Source of the DNA: Aldehydirespirator sp965220645
GTDB lineage: Bacteria; Actinomycetota; Acidimicrobiia; Acidimicrobiales; Aldehydirespiratoraceae
Assembly (NCBI GenBank): GCA_965220645.1
Contig: OZ244836.1
Location: 2,728,001-2,792,000, forward strand
Direction of reading: 5' to 3'
Length of the DNA stretch: 64,000 bases
Shown in pieces: positions 35,812-43,337 of this stretch; the first letter of the stretch is position 1, and each line of letters opens with the position of its first letter. Made by a program: the position numbers and the translations under genes. A model generated the notes under the pieces. It was not told where the DNA came from. It worked only from the letters and a program-made list of their open reading frames with translations, and searched no databases.

Positions 35812-36630
35812 TCAGGATCGGAGATGAAACACGTCTCCGGCGTCGATCAGGACCTCGCCCTCCTCGCCGGCCACGACCAGTCGGCCGGTGCCGTCAATAT
35901 CGACCGCAGTGCCCACCACCGACGTTCCGTCGGTGCACTGCACCCTCACTGCGCTCCCCAGCGTCGCCGACGCAGCCCTCAGCTCCGCACGGGCCCTCCG
36001 GGGGTCGGCCAGATAGCCGGGCAACCGGCCGATCATCCACGCCAGCAGCTCGTCGCGGGAGGCAACGCCGCCCGCGGAAGCCAACGAGACCGCCCCGGGC
36101 ACGCCGGGCGCTTCAGCGATGTTCAATCCCAGACCCACCACCACCAACGGCGGATCGCCGTCGACTATCTCCGACAGCACGCCCGCCAGCTTCCCGGAGG
36201 CGTCACGGGAGTCGATCAGCAGGTCGTTGGGCCACTTGGCCCGCACGACCGCTCCCCCACCTGCGAGAGTGCCCGATGCGGCGGCCAGCGCGGCGGCTGA
36301 GACCGCGGCGGTGCGGTCGAACGCGGCCGCAACCGGCGCCACGAGGCGGAAACTGACCAGTAGAGACGCTTCAGCGGCGTGCGGCCCGGTGGCGGCGTCG
36401 GACCAGCGCCGGCCCAGGCGACCCTTTCCCGCGGTCTGATGATCGGCAATCAGAACCGCCGGCGACCGATCCCCGAGGCGGGCCTCCCGAGCCAGATCGT
36501 CGTTCGTGGAGCCCGTCGCGACGGTGTGACGCAGCTCGCCCAGCCCTGCTCGCCGGGATGCCGCGCAGCTGAGCGGCAGGTGCTTCCAGGCCGACCGCGA
36601 CCGTGGCGTGACCGATCCCACGCGACACAT
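35812..36630 (-). CDS. birA: Biotin--[acetyl-CoA-carboxylase] ligase
   Basis: Activates biotin and attaches it to BCCP. It has about 272 residues and no N-terminal DNA-binding domain. Motifs: HTVATGSTNDDLAREARLG, LIADHQTAGKGRLGRRW (biotin/AMP loop), VRAKWPNDLLI, KLAGVLSEIV, VVVGLGLNI, and a C-terminal SH3-like domain (GTAVDIDGTGRLVVAGEEGE). The start is uncertain: ATG 36630 or GTG 36621, both inside a block shared with the acc upstream region. The frame remains open to 36864 but that part is relic DNA. In M. tuberculosis birA is divergent from acyl-CoA carboxylase genes. Confidence 0.92.
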   Translation of the reverse strand: MCRVGSVTPRSRSAWKHLPLSCAASRRAGLGELRHTVATGSTNDDLAREARLGDRSPAVLIADHQTAGKGRLGRRWSDAATGPHAAEASLLVSFRLVAPVAAAFDRTAAVSAAALAAASGTLAGGGAVVRAKWPNDLLIDSRDASGKLAGVLSEIVDGDPPLVVVGLGLNIAEAPGVPGAVSLASAGGVASRDELLAWMIGRLPGYLADPRRARAELRAASATLGSAVRVQCTDGTSVVGTAVDIDGTGRLVVAGEEGEVLIDAGDVFHLRS

Positions 36631-36691
36631 TCTGTGCGATCCGGGCCGCGATCGGCTATCCAAGTGCCCCCATGTTCTCAGAGGTGCTTCC
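36580..36691. repeat. Block duplicated from the birA/acc intergenic region (copy 1)
   Basis: Homologous to 41257-41381. The best stretch, ATTCTGTGCGATCCGGGCCG continuing to CGATCGGCTATCCAA, is identical in both, flanked on each side by diverged but alignable sequence. Copy 2 has 12 extra nt. The block covers the first codons of birA on the minus strand and the ATGTTC start of a carboxylase on the plus strand. Confidence 0.85.
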
Positions 36692-36935
36692 CAATCTGTG
36701 TCACCTTTGTGTCGCGTTACTCCTACTTGAAGTACTTGTAAACTGGCTGGCCGTGGACTGTTCTCACATGAAATCCCACAATCGGTCCTGATGGTGATCC
36801 GACCCGGCTCAGCCGCGGACCGTGCCAGCGCCGTCTCGGAAGTCCGCGTCCCGGTGGGTGACAAGGTCGGCCGCGGTGACGTGGTCGCCGTCGTCGACTG
36901 ACCGCGTCGGCAGCGATCACACCGGCACGCCTGCT
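36631..36935. other. Gap between birA and the pyruvyltransferase
   Basis: Contains the shared birA/acc block, the carboxylase relic and an AT-richer stretch (36690-36790) that may carry a promoter for the plus-strand genes. TTGAAG at 36727 could be a -35, but no convincing -10 follows. No other coding sequence is seen. Confidence 0.6.
36672..36901 (+). pseudogene. Relic of a biotin carboxylase/BCCP gene (ends only)
   Basis: At 36672 the ATGTTC..GAGGTGCT start matches the first codons of the intact carboxylase at 41361 and then loses similarity after about 20 nt. At 36791-36901 a 36-codon frame ends AVSEVRVPVGDKVGRGDVV, then AVVD and stop. Its last 29 residues align without gaps to the last 29 of the intact protein (TVAEIRVGVGDSVGGGDTIA, then VIH). 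The ATP-grasp part and the biotin site EAMKMEN are gone. The roughly 100 nt between the two ends are AT-richer and unrelated. This is a deletion relic of a second acc gene. Confidence 0.8.
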
Positions 36936-38135
36936 ATGGCCCTGAGGATCGCCCTTGCCGGTTGGTACGGGTCGGACAACCTGGGAGATGAGATGATTCT
37001 GAGTTGCATGGCCGCCGCCCTACGTGCCCGGGGGGTGGAGCCGATCGCGGTGTCAATCGATCCCGAGCGGACTGCCGCCGTCCATGGCGTTGAGGCGGTG
37101 GCTCATCGCTCGCCCCTTCCCAGCGCGGCGCTGCGCCGGTCGCTGTCCCGCGCGCACGCCATGGTCCTCTCTGGAGGCGTGGTGCAGTCGGAGACGTCGC
37201 CGTGGAACATGTGGTTTCATATGTCGCGCCTTCGCGCCTACAGGCGGTCGGTGTCGGCGCCGTCCACTCACAGGCGAGAGCGGGCCGTGGTCGCGGCCAT
37301 CGGCCTGGGAGCGGGACACGTCCGGGGCGCCGGTGGCCGGCGCATGGCGGTCTCAGAGATGCGCCGGGCCTGTCACGTCGTGACGAGAGACGCCGCCTCG
37401 GCGCGGCGCCTGCGCGACTGGGGCGTGCCCGACGTGGCGATCGGCGCCGACCCGGTGCTCGCCGGAGACACCGCGCTCGTTTCGAGCCCGGCGGCTGCGA
37501 CCCGACCGCCGCACTCGCGCCCCCCGAGGCTGATGGGCTTGACGCGCTCTCGCAGCGACTCCGGGGACACGATCTGCGTGATCCTGCGCCCCCCAAATCG
37601 CCGAGGCATCCGCACGGCTGCGGCGAAGGCCCGCACGTCTTGGCAGCCATGGATGGGTCAACTGGCGCGATCTCTGGACGCGCTGGCCGAGCGCAGCGGC
37701 ATGACGTTGCGCCTGTTGCCCTTTCAGCCAAGCCAGGACACCCCCATGCTCGTGGCGCTGCGACAGAGGATGAGAACGGACGCAGAGCTGGTCACGCTCA
37801 ACATCGACAATGTGCTCGCCGAGGTCGCCCGAAGTCGCTTCGTGGTCACCATGCGCTATCACGGCGCCATCGCAGCTCTGCTCAACGATCAGGCGGCGGT
37901 GGTGCTGGACTACTCTCCGAAAATGAGATCGCTTGCCGCCGAAGGCGGAGGCTGGGCCTCACTCGTCGATTTGGCTCCGCTCGACGCTCGGCGCTTCGAG
38001 CCCCGCACGCTGATTGACGCGGCGAACGAGGCGCAGGACAAGTCGCACCGGACAGCCGAGGCACGTGGCTTGCTGCGTGAGCGCCTGAAGATCAACGACG
38101 CCGCGCTCGACGATGTGCTCGAGCGGATCCAGTGA
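36936..38135 (+). CDS. Polysaccharide pyruvyl transferase family protein (CsaB-like)
   Basis: A 399-residue protein starting MALRIALAGWYGSDNLGDEM, the typical GYYGxxNxGDE opening of this family. AMVLSGGVVQSE, AIGLGAGHVRG and VVTMRYHGAIAALLNDQAAV also match family blocks (RxHxAI near the donor site). Such enzymes add pyruvate ketals from phosphoenolpyruvate to wall or exopolysaccharide sugars, which can create binding sites for SLH domains. A SLH protein is encoded at 43338, a plausible functional link. The frame is open upstream to 36822 but that part is relic DNA. Confidence 0.87.
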   Translation: MALRIALAGWYGSDNLGDEMILSCMAAALRARGVEPIAVSIDPERTAAVHGVEAVAHRSPLPSAALRRSLSRAHAMVLSGGVVQSETSPWNMWFHMSRLRAYRRSVSAPSTHRRERAVVAAIGLGAGHVRGAGGRRMAVSEMRRACHVVTRDAASARRLRDWGVPDVAIGADPVLAGDTALVSSPAAATRPPHSRPPRLMGLTRSRSDSGDTICVILRPPNRRGIRTAAAKARTSWQPWMGQLARSLDALAERSGMTLRLLPFQPSQDTPMLVALRQRMRTDAELVTLNIDNVLAEVARSRFVVTMRYHGAIAALLNDQAAVVLDYSPKMRSLAAEGGGWASLVDLAPLDARRFEPRTLIDAANEAQDKSHRTAEARGLLRERLKINDAALDDVLERIQ

Positions 38136-38286
38136 CCTGCTGACGGAGCGTCGAGCCACGTCGAGCCAGTCGCGGCAGCCCGTCCGACCCGTCGCCCCAG
38201 CCGCTTGAATGAGACGCGTCAAACCGTCGGCTACTGTCTCGGCCACGCGTCGCGCAACTCCCCGCGGGCGTCGTGCTGCTAGTCCG

Positions 38287-39261
38287 ATGACGGGCCGCCC
38301 GTGGCAGCGACGCCTTCTGAGATGGCTGAGAATCGCATACCTCGCCCTGCTCGCCGCCGCCGTGCCCGTGCTCGTGTTAGCGCGCCGGCACGAAGTGGCC
38401 GACCTTCTCGGAGACCTCGCGGGCGCAAGGCATGTGCTCGTGGCGGCGTCGTTCGCGACGGGGTTCGTGCTGATAGCGCTAAGTGCTTACTTCTGGCTCG
38501 TAAGCCTGCGCCTGCTCGGCCAGCGCCCGCGCTTCCGTGATCTGACCGTCACCGCGGCTCGTTCCCTGCCGGCCAGGTACGTGCCGCTGATGGTCACGTT
38601 CGCGATCAGCCGCGTGGCTCTGATGCAGCGCCGCGGCGTTCCGGGGGGGCCTCTCGCTCTTACCGCTGCGCTCGAGATGGCGGTGAGCCTCGCCGTCTCG
38701 GTGGCTTATGGCCTGGTGCTGCTCGGCTGGGCTGGCGGGCTGCCCGGAGGCCTCGCAATCCCGTTCGTCTCCGCGGTCGGGGTAATCGTCGCCGCTTCGC
38801 CGTCGGTGGCGGGACGTGCCGTCGCGGCGGTGGCGCGACGACGCGGCATAGACAGCCTGGCCCCGGTCAGTGGATTCACGTGGCCGGGCTATCTGCACAT
38901 GATCGCGGCATCGGGCTGCTACTGGACTTGGGCAGCCGCCGTGTTCTGCCTGTACATGCGCGCATTCGAGGCCGCCGACGGCTTCGGAGCGGCGCGCCTC
39001 GCCGGTGCTTTCGTGCTCACTTGGGGAGGCCTGCGATTCCTTTCTGTGATCGCGCCACAGGGAATCGGCGTGGTGGAGGTAACCGTTCCGTCACTGCTCG
39101 GCGCAGCCGATCCCCTGGCTCTCGGCCTATTGATATTCGGCTTCAGGCTGGTGTTGCTGCTGCGCGACCTGCTGGCCGCGGCCGTCTCGGAGCTCCTCGC
39201 GGCGAGGCACACGACGGTCGAAGCGGGTCCGGTGCGGCGTTCGGATGGCACGGAGCCTTGA
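38287..39261 (+). CDS. Lysylphosphatidylglycerol synthase TM-domain/UPF0104 family membrane protein
   Basis: A 324-residue polytopic protein (about 8 helices) of the flippase-like LPG-synthase TM family. Family features are FLSVIAPQGIGVVEVTVPSL near the C-terminus and an Arg-rich loop after helix 3 (SLPARYVPLMVTFAISRVAL). Members without the synthase domain are often encoded in polysaccharide and lipid-linked sugar clusters and may flip lipid substrates. ATG 38287 sits close to the first helix; ATG 38209 is an alternative that adds 26 Arg-rich residues. Overlaps the next gene by TTGA. Confidence 0.82.
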   Translation: MTGRPWQRRLLRWLRIAYLALLAAAVPVLVLARRHEVADLLGDLAGARHVLVAASFATGFVLIALSAYFWLVSLRLLGQRPRFRDLTVTAARSLPARYVPLMVTFAISRVALMQRRGVPGGPLALTAALEMAVSLAVSVAYGLVLLGWAGGLPGGLAIPFVSAVGVIVAASPSVAGRAVAAVARRRGIDSLAPVSGFTWPGYLHMIAASGCYWTWAAAVFCLYMRAFEAADGFGAARLAGAFVLTWGGLRFLSVIAPQGIGVVEVTVPSLLGAADPLALGLLIFGFRLVLLLRDLLAAAVSELLAARHTTVEAGPVRRSDGTEP

Positions 39262-40388
39262 TCCACGTCTTCGTCGGCACCCGAGCCGAGTACATCAAGA
39301 TGTCGCCGCTGCTGTGGCGCATGGAGTCGGCCGGCCTCCCCTACCGTCTAATCGACTCTGGACAGCACGCTGACGGGTCGGAAGCGTTCCGCGATGAGCT
39401 GGGCTTGCGGATGCCCGACTACGCGATGGGAGGCACGCGCAGCGTCGACTCGGTGCCTGCGGCTTTGTGGTGGGCGGCGGGACTGGGCCGCAAGCTGGCG
39501 CTGCCCCGGCGGCTCGATCGAATCGTCTTCGGCGGGTGCCCGGGGATCTGCGTGGTTCACGGCGACACTCCAACGACGCTAATCGGCGCGCTCATGGCGA
39601 AACGCGCCGGGCTAGCACTGGCGCATGTCGAGGCGGGCCTTCGCACCCACCGGTGGCTGCATCCCTTTCCGGAGGAGATCGTCCGGGTTGTCGTCGACCG
39701 GCTCGCCGACCTGCTCTTCGCGCCCAGCGGCGCAGCAGCCGAGGAGCTGCGCAAGCGCCGCGTGAGAGGGCGGATCATCACTGGATCGTCCAACACGGTC
39801 AGCGATGCGCTCCGCGCTGCCCTGGAGTCGGGCGCTGCAGGTACGCCGACCACGCTCGACATGTCGGGAGGCGCTCGCTCGCACAGCTCGCCGCGCCGGC
39901 CACGCTCCGTGGTGGTGACCATGCACCGGGTGGAGAACCTGCACCGGCGACGGCGGAGACAGGCGCTGGTGCATATGATCACGCGGCTGGCGCAGACGAC
40001 CCCGGTGCGCTGGTATGTGCACGAGCCCACACGACGGGCGCTCGGGTCCGCAGGTCAAGCCGGCCTTGAAGCCTCCGGCGTGGAGCTTGTGCCGATGGTC
40101 CCTTACGCCGAGTTCGTGAGGGCGCTCGCACGGGCGCCGTTCGCGATCACCGACGGAGGCTCCATCCAGGAGGAGTGCGCGCTTCTGGGGGTGCCCGTGC
40201 TGCTGTGGCGAGACCGAACCGACCGGGCCGACGGCCTCGGTGAGAACGCCATGCTGAGCCGCTATGACCCCGGGGTGGTAGAAGCGTTCCTGGCAGACCC
40301 CGAACGCTGCCGACGCGCTCGGAGGCTGCCGCAGTCAAGCCCGTCTCAGGAGATTCTCGAAGTTCTCGCCGATTGGGTCGACGGCTGA
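39258..40388 (+). CDS. wecB: UDP-N-acetylglucosamine 2-epimerase family protein
   Basis: A 376-residue GT-B-fold epimerase, probably making UDP-ManNAc. It starts at a TTG (39258) that overlaps the preceding stop (TTGA), giving LIHVFVGTRAEYIKMSPLLW. Motifs: DSGQHADGSEAFRDELGL, VVHGDTPTTLIGALMAKRAG, LAHVEAGLRTHRWLHPFPEE and ITDGGSIQEECALLGVPVLL. The usual NR in LPFPEExNRxxxD is VR here, and the usual TDSGGxQEE is TDGGSIQEE. Those changes leave a hydrolysing UDP-GlcNAc 2-epimerase possible. No better start codon exists near the N-terminus. Confidence 0.87.
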   Translation: MIHVFVGTRAEYIKMSPLLWRMESAGLPYRLIDSGQHADGSEAFRDELGLRMPDYAMGGTRSVDSVPAALWWAAGLGRKLALPRRLDRIVFGGCPGICVVHGDTPTTLIGALMAKRAGLALAHVEAGLRTHRWLHPFPEEIVRVVVDRLADLLFAPSGAAAEELRKRRVRGRIITGSSNTVSDALRAALESGAAGTPTTLDMSGGARSHSSPRRPRSVVVTMHRVENLHRRRRRQALVHMITRLAQTTPVRWYVHEPTRRALGSAGQAGLEASGVELVPMVPYAEFVRALARAPFAITDGGSIQEECALLGVPVLLWRDRTDRADGLGENAMLSRYDPGVVEAFLADPERCRRARRLPQSSPSQEILEVLADWVDG

Positions 40389-40465
40389 AGCGTGGGGCAG
40401 GTCGGATCGCCCAACCCGTGAGGCGGCCGAGGTTGCACGCCGAGCCGACACAGCGCCGAGTCTGT

Positions 40466-40485
40466 CGCCGGGGAGTCGCCCGGCG
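40466..40485. terminator. Hairpin between converging genes
   Basis: CGCCGGG (40466-40472), loop of 6 nt, CCCGGCG (40479-40485): a perfect 7-bp GC stem in the 103-nt gap between the converging wecB-like and GT2 genes. There is no U-tract, so it would be an actinobacterial-type hairpin terminator at best. Confidence 0.4.
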
Positions 40486-40491
40486 GCCCGG

Positions 40492-41217
40492 TTAGGCGTG
40501 CCTGGAGAGTTTGCGAACGCGTACGGAAATCCCGTAGCGAAAGATGCACACGAAGGCAGCGATGCCATCTTTCCATGTGATTTTCTTGCCTTCAGCATAG
40601 TTTCTGCTCGTGTAAGAGATGCCAGTCTGCCAGATGCGCCAACCTCCGGCGGCCACCTTCGCGGTGATCTCCGTGTCAATCCCGAAGCGGTTCTCGCGCA
40701 GGTCGAGGGATCGCACGACCTCGAGGCGGAACGCCTTGTAGCAGGTCGCCACATCGGACAGGCACACGCCGGTAAGCATGTTCGACAGCAGTGTCAGCAT
40801 TCGGTTGCAGATCATGTGCCAGTAGTACGGCGCCCTATGCGACGGGCCTTCCTGCGTACGGGTTCCGTACACCACGTCGGCGTCTCCGCGCGCCAGAGGC
40901 GCCAGCAGCGCGTCCCAGTCACCGGGGTCGTACTCAAGGTCGGCGTCCTGGATCACCACGAATTCGCGGCTTGCCTCGACGAAGCCCCGCCTCACCGCGG
41001 CGCCCTTCCCGCGATTCTCGGGCTGTAGCAGGACCCTCACACGCGGATCGTCGTATTGGGACAGCCGACGGCGCGTCCCGTCGGTTGAACCGTCGTCCAC
41101 CACTATCAGCTCGCCGGTGAAGCGACTGGCAAGCACCCTGGAGACGATCTCGTCGACGGTAGCGACCTCGTTGTAGCAGGGCATTACCACCGATAGGCAG
41201 CCGTCGGAGGCGCTCAC
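40492..41217 (-). CDS. Glycosyltransferase family 2, dolichyl-phosphate mannose synthase type
   Basis: A 241-residue GT-A enzyme: LSVVMPCYNEVATVDEIVSR, LIVVDDGSTDGTRRRL, ENRGKGAAVRRGF, the metal motif IQDADLEYDPGDW, and LSDVATCYKAFRLEVVRSLD followed by RFGIDTEITAKVA. This set is typical of polyprenyl-phosphate mannosyl/glucosyl transferases without a membrane anchor. Starts at GTG 41217, with TAGACT (41230-41225) 7 nt upstream. It stands alone on the minus strand, divergent from the carboxylase gene. Confidence 0.9.
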   Translation of the reverse strand: MSASDGCLSVVMPCYNEVATVDEIVSRVLASRFTGELIVVDDGSTDGTRRRLSQYDDPRVRVLLQPENRGKGAAVRRGFVEASREFVVIQDADLEYDPGDWDALLAPLARGDADVVYGTRTQEGPSHRAPYYWHMICNRMLTLLSNMLTGVCLSDVATCYKAFRLEVVRSLDLRENRFGIDTEITAKVAAGGWRIWQTGISYTSRNYAEGKKITWKDGIAAFVCIFRYGISVRVRKLSRHA

Positions 41218-41224
41218 GCGCCGC

Positions 41225-41230
41225 AGTCTA
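41225..41230 (-). promoter_or_regulatory. Putative -10 box for the GT2 gene (leaderless)
   Basis: TAGACT on the minus strand ends 7 nt before GTG 41217, matching the TANNNT spacing before other genes in the window. Confidence 0.4.
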
Positions 41231-41256
41231 GAGTTTCCCGGTGAACACCAGGTCTA

Positions 41257-41381
41257 GGGGTGCTTGTGGGGCGACCGCGACCGCGGAATGACCGATCCCG
41301 CGAAGGACATCGGAAGACATTCTGTGCGATCCGGGCCGCGATCGGCTATCCAATGCGGTCATGTTCGCGAAGGTGCTGGTG
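41257..41381. repeat. Block duplicated from the birA/acc intergenic region (copy 2)
   Basis: Homologous to 36580-36691. It includes the promoter-side sequence and first codons of the intact carboxylase gene. On the minus strand it holds a diverged remnant of the birA N-terminal region that ends in a stop (41228-41230). No birA gene follows here; the GT2 gene at 40492-41217 takes its place. Confidence 0.85.
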
Positions 41382-43118
41382 GCCAATCGGGGCGAGATCG
41401 CGGTCCGCGTGATCCGAGCCTGCCGCGAGATGGGCGTCACCGCGGCCGCCGTCTACTCCGACGAGGACCGCGGTGCGATGCACGTGCGGCTGGCGGACGA
41501 GGCCTACTGTTTGGGTGGCGCAGCGGCCGCGGAGAGCTACCTGCGCACCGACGCCATCGTGGCCGCAATCGAGCGGAGCGGTGCCGACGCGGTTCATCCC
41601 GGCTACGGGTTCTTCAGCGAGAACGCTGACTTCGCTCGAGCAGTTGCCGCCAAGGGCGTCACCTTCATCGGACCGCCGCCGGAAGCGCTCGAGGTGATGG
41701 GAGACAAGATCTCAGCCCGGGACGCGGCCATCCGGGCCGGGGTGGAGCCGGTCCCGGGCACCACCGAGCCGATCGTCGACCCCGAAGAGGTCGAGGCCTT
41801 CGGCGCGGCCCACGGCTGGCCCGTGGCCGTCAAGGCCGCCTACGGGGGCGGGGGTCGGGGCATGAAGGTCGTCAGGGAGGCCGCGGACGCGGCGGACGCC
41901 GTTGAGTCGGCCCAACGGGAGGCCCTTGCCTACTTCGGGCGCGACGAGCTGTACATGGAGCGCTACTTCGAAGCCGCCCGCCACGTCGAGGTGCAAGTGC
42001 TCGCCGACGCCCACGGCAACTGCGTGCACCTCGGTACCCGCGACTGCTCGGCCCAGCGCCGGCATCAGAAGCTCATCGAGGAGGCGCCCGCGCCCCGGAT
42101 CGATCCCTCCGTTCTGGAGGCAATGGGCGAAGCGGCGGTGGCAGTAGCGGTCGGCTGCGACTACGTGAACGCCGGCACCGTCGAGTTCCTCTATGCCGAC
42201 GGCGGCTTCTACTACCTGGAGATGAACACCAGGCTGCAAGTGGAGCATCCCGTCACCGAGATGGTGACCGGCGTGGACCTCGTGGAGCAGCAGCTGCGGG
42301 TCGCGGCCGGCGAGCCTCTGGCCCTCACTCAGGCCGACATCGCGATCGACGGATGCTCCATCGAGGTCCGGGTCAACGCCGAGGATCCAACCGGGGGCGC
42401 GTTCCTCCCCTGCCCCGGCCCGGTCACCGATCTGAAGCCCGCCCAGGGATACGCCACCCGCTGGGACGGCGGCTACGAGGCCGGCGACAAGATCAGCCCC
42501 TACTACGACAACCTCATCGGCAAGCTCGTCGTCTGGGGACGCGATCGAGACGTTGCCATCAGCCGCGCTCTGCGGGCCCTCTCGGAGATGCGCGTCACGG
42601 GCGTGGCCACCACCGTCCCGGCTGCCCAGGCCATCCTCGCTCACCCGGACTTCGCGGCGGTGGCCCACTCCACACGCTGGGTGGAGGAACGGCTCGACTT
42701 CACGTCCGTGGCCGCATCGACGGAGGGGACGGGGGACGCTGACGGCGGCGACGCCGACTCCATGGTCCGCCGCGAGTTCGAGGCGGAGGTGGACGGAAAG
42801 CGCTTCCGCGTGGCTCTCTGGGCGCCGCAGGCCGGCGGCGGAGAATCCGGGCAGCCCAGCGCGGCGCGCCGGAGGGCTCGCGGGCCGTCAAGCCTGGGCG
42901 GCGGCACGGCGGAGGTCACCGTCCCGATGCAGGGAACGATCATCAAGCTGCTGGTCGAGGTGGGCGACCAGGTGGAGGCGGGCCAGCCGGTCGCGGTGCT
43001 CGAGGCCATGAAGATGGAGAACAACATCGCGGCGGGCCGTTCCGGCACGGTCGCCGAGATCCGGGTCGGTGTGGGCGACTCGGTAGGAGGCGGGGACACC
43101 ATCGCGGTCATCCACTGA
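41361..43118 (+). CDS. accA3: Acetyl/propionyl-CoA carboxylase alpha subunit (biotin carboxylase + BCCP)
   Basis: A 585-residue protein. Biotin carboxylase N-domain MFAKVLVANRGEIAVRVIRA, ATP-grasp loop AYGGGGRGMKVVREA, VEVQVLADAHGNCVHLGTRD, YYLEMNTRLQVEHPVTEMVT, and the C-domain to about residue 450. A linker is followed by the biotinyl domain, with the biotin Lys in EAMKMEN at residue 551. It carboxylates biotin for acyl-CoA carboxylase beta subunits, which are not in the window. It is the presumed target of the BirA at 35812. The upstream block is shared with the decayed copy near birA. Confidence 0.96.
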   Translation: MFAKVLVANRGEIAVRVIRACREMGVTAAAVYSDEDRGAMHVRLADEAYCLGGAAAAESYLRTDAIVAAIERSGADAVHPGYGFFSENADFARAVAAKGVTFIGPPPEALEVMGDKISARDAAIRAGVEPVPGTTEPIVDPEEVEAFGAAHGWPVAVKAAYGGGGRGMKVVREAADAADAVESAQREALAYFGRDELYMERYFEAARHVEVQVLADAHGNCVHLGTRDCSAQRRHQKLIEEAPAPRIDPSVLEAMGEAAVAVAVGCDYVNAGTVEFLYADGGFYYLEMNTRLQVEHPVTEMVTGVDLVEQQLRVAAGEPLALTQADIAIDGCSIEVRVNAEDPTGGAFLPCPGPVTDLKPAQGYATRWDGGYEAGDKISPYYDNLIGKLVVWGRDRDVAISRALRALSEMRVTGVATTVPAAQAILAHPDFAAVAHSTRWVEERLDFTSVAASTEGTGDADGGDADSMVRREFEAEVDGKRFRVALWAPQAGGGESGQPSAARRRARGPSSLGGGTAEVTVPMQGTIIKLLVEVGDQVEAGQPVAVLEAMKMENNIAAGRSGTVAEIRVGVGDSVGGGDTIAVIH

Positions 43119-43337
43119 ATGGATGCTCACAGCACGCGAAGCCTTAGCAATACTGCTCGGTGCCCCCTCGGCCTCTTAGGATCCGTCCTGTGACCGCTGA
43201 CTCGGCCGGCAGTGAAGGCCCCCAGGAGTGAGATGGTGAGCCCAGCCGTCGACGCGGCGACGCCTCCACCCGGACACCGCGGGCAGGCGCTAGCCTCTCG
43301 CGCCGGCGGGCGGGTACCGCAATCCGGTGGTTTCTCT
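43119..43337 (+). other. Upstream region of the SpoIID-SLH gene
   Basis: A 219-nt stretch without a convincing gene. It has no clear Shine-Dalgarno near 43338 and no promoter with a good -35/-10 pair. TAGGAT and TAGCCT hexamers are present at about 43177 and 43292, either of which could be a -10. Confidence 0.4.

Noticed and set aside
34744..36300. 518-codon plus-strand frame across the LCP/birA boundary
   Set aside because: Antisense to two well-supported genes; His/Arg/Gln-rich with no domain pattern.
36631..36864. N-terminal extension of BirA that could have been a DNA-binding domain
   Set aside because: The residues show no helix-turn-helix pattern and are antisense to the carboxylase relic and the shared block.
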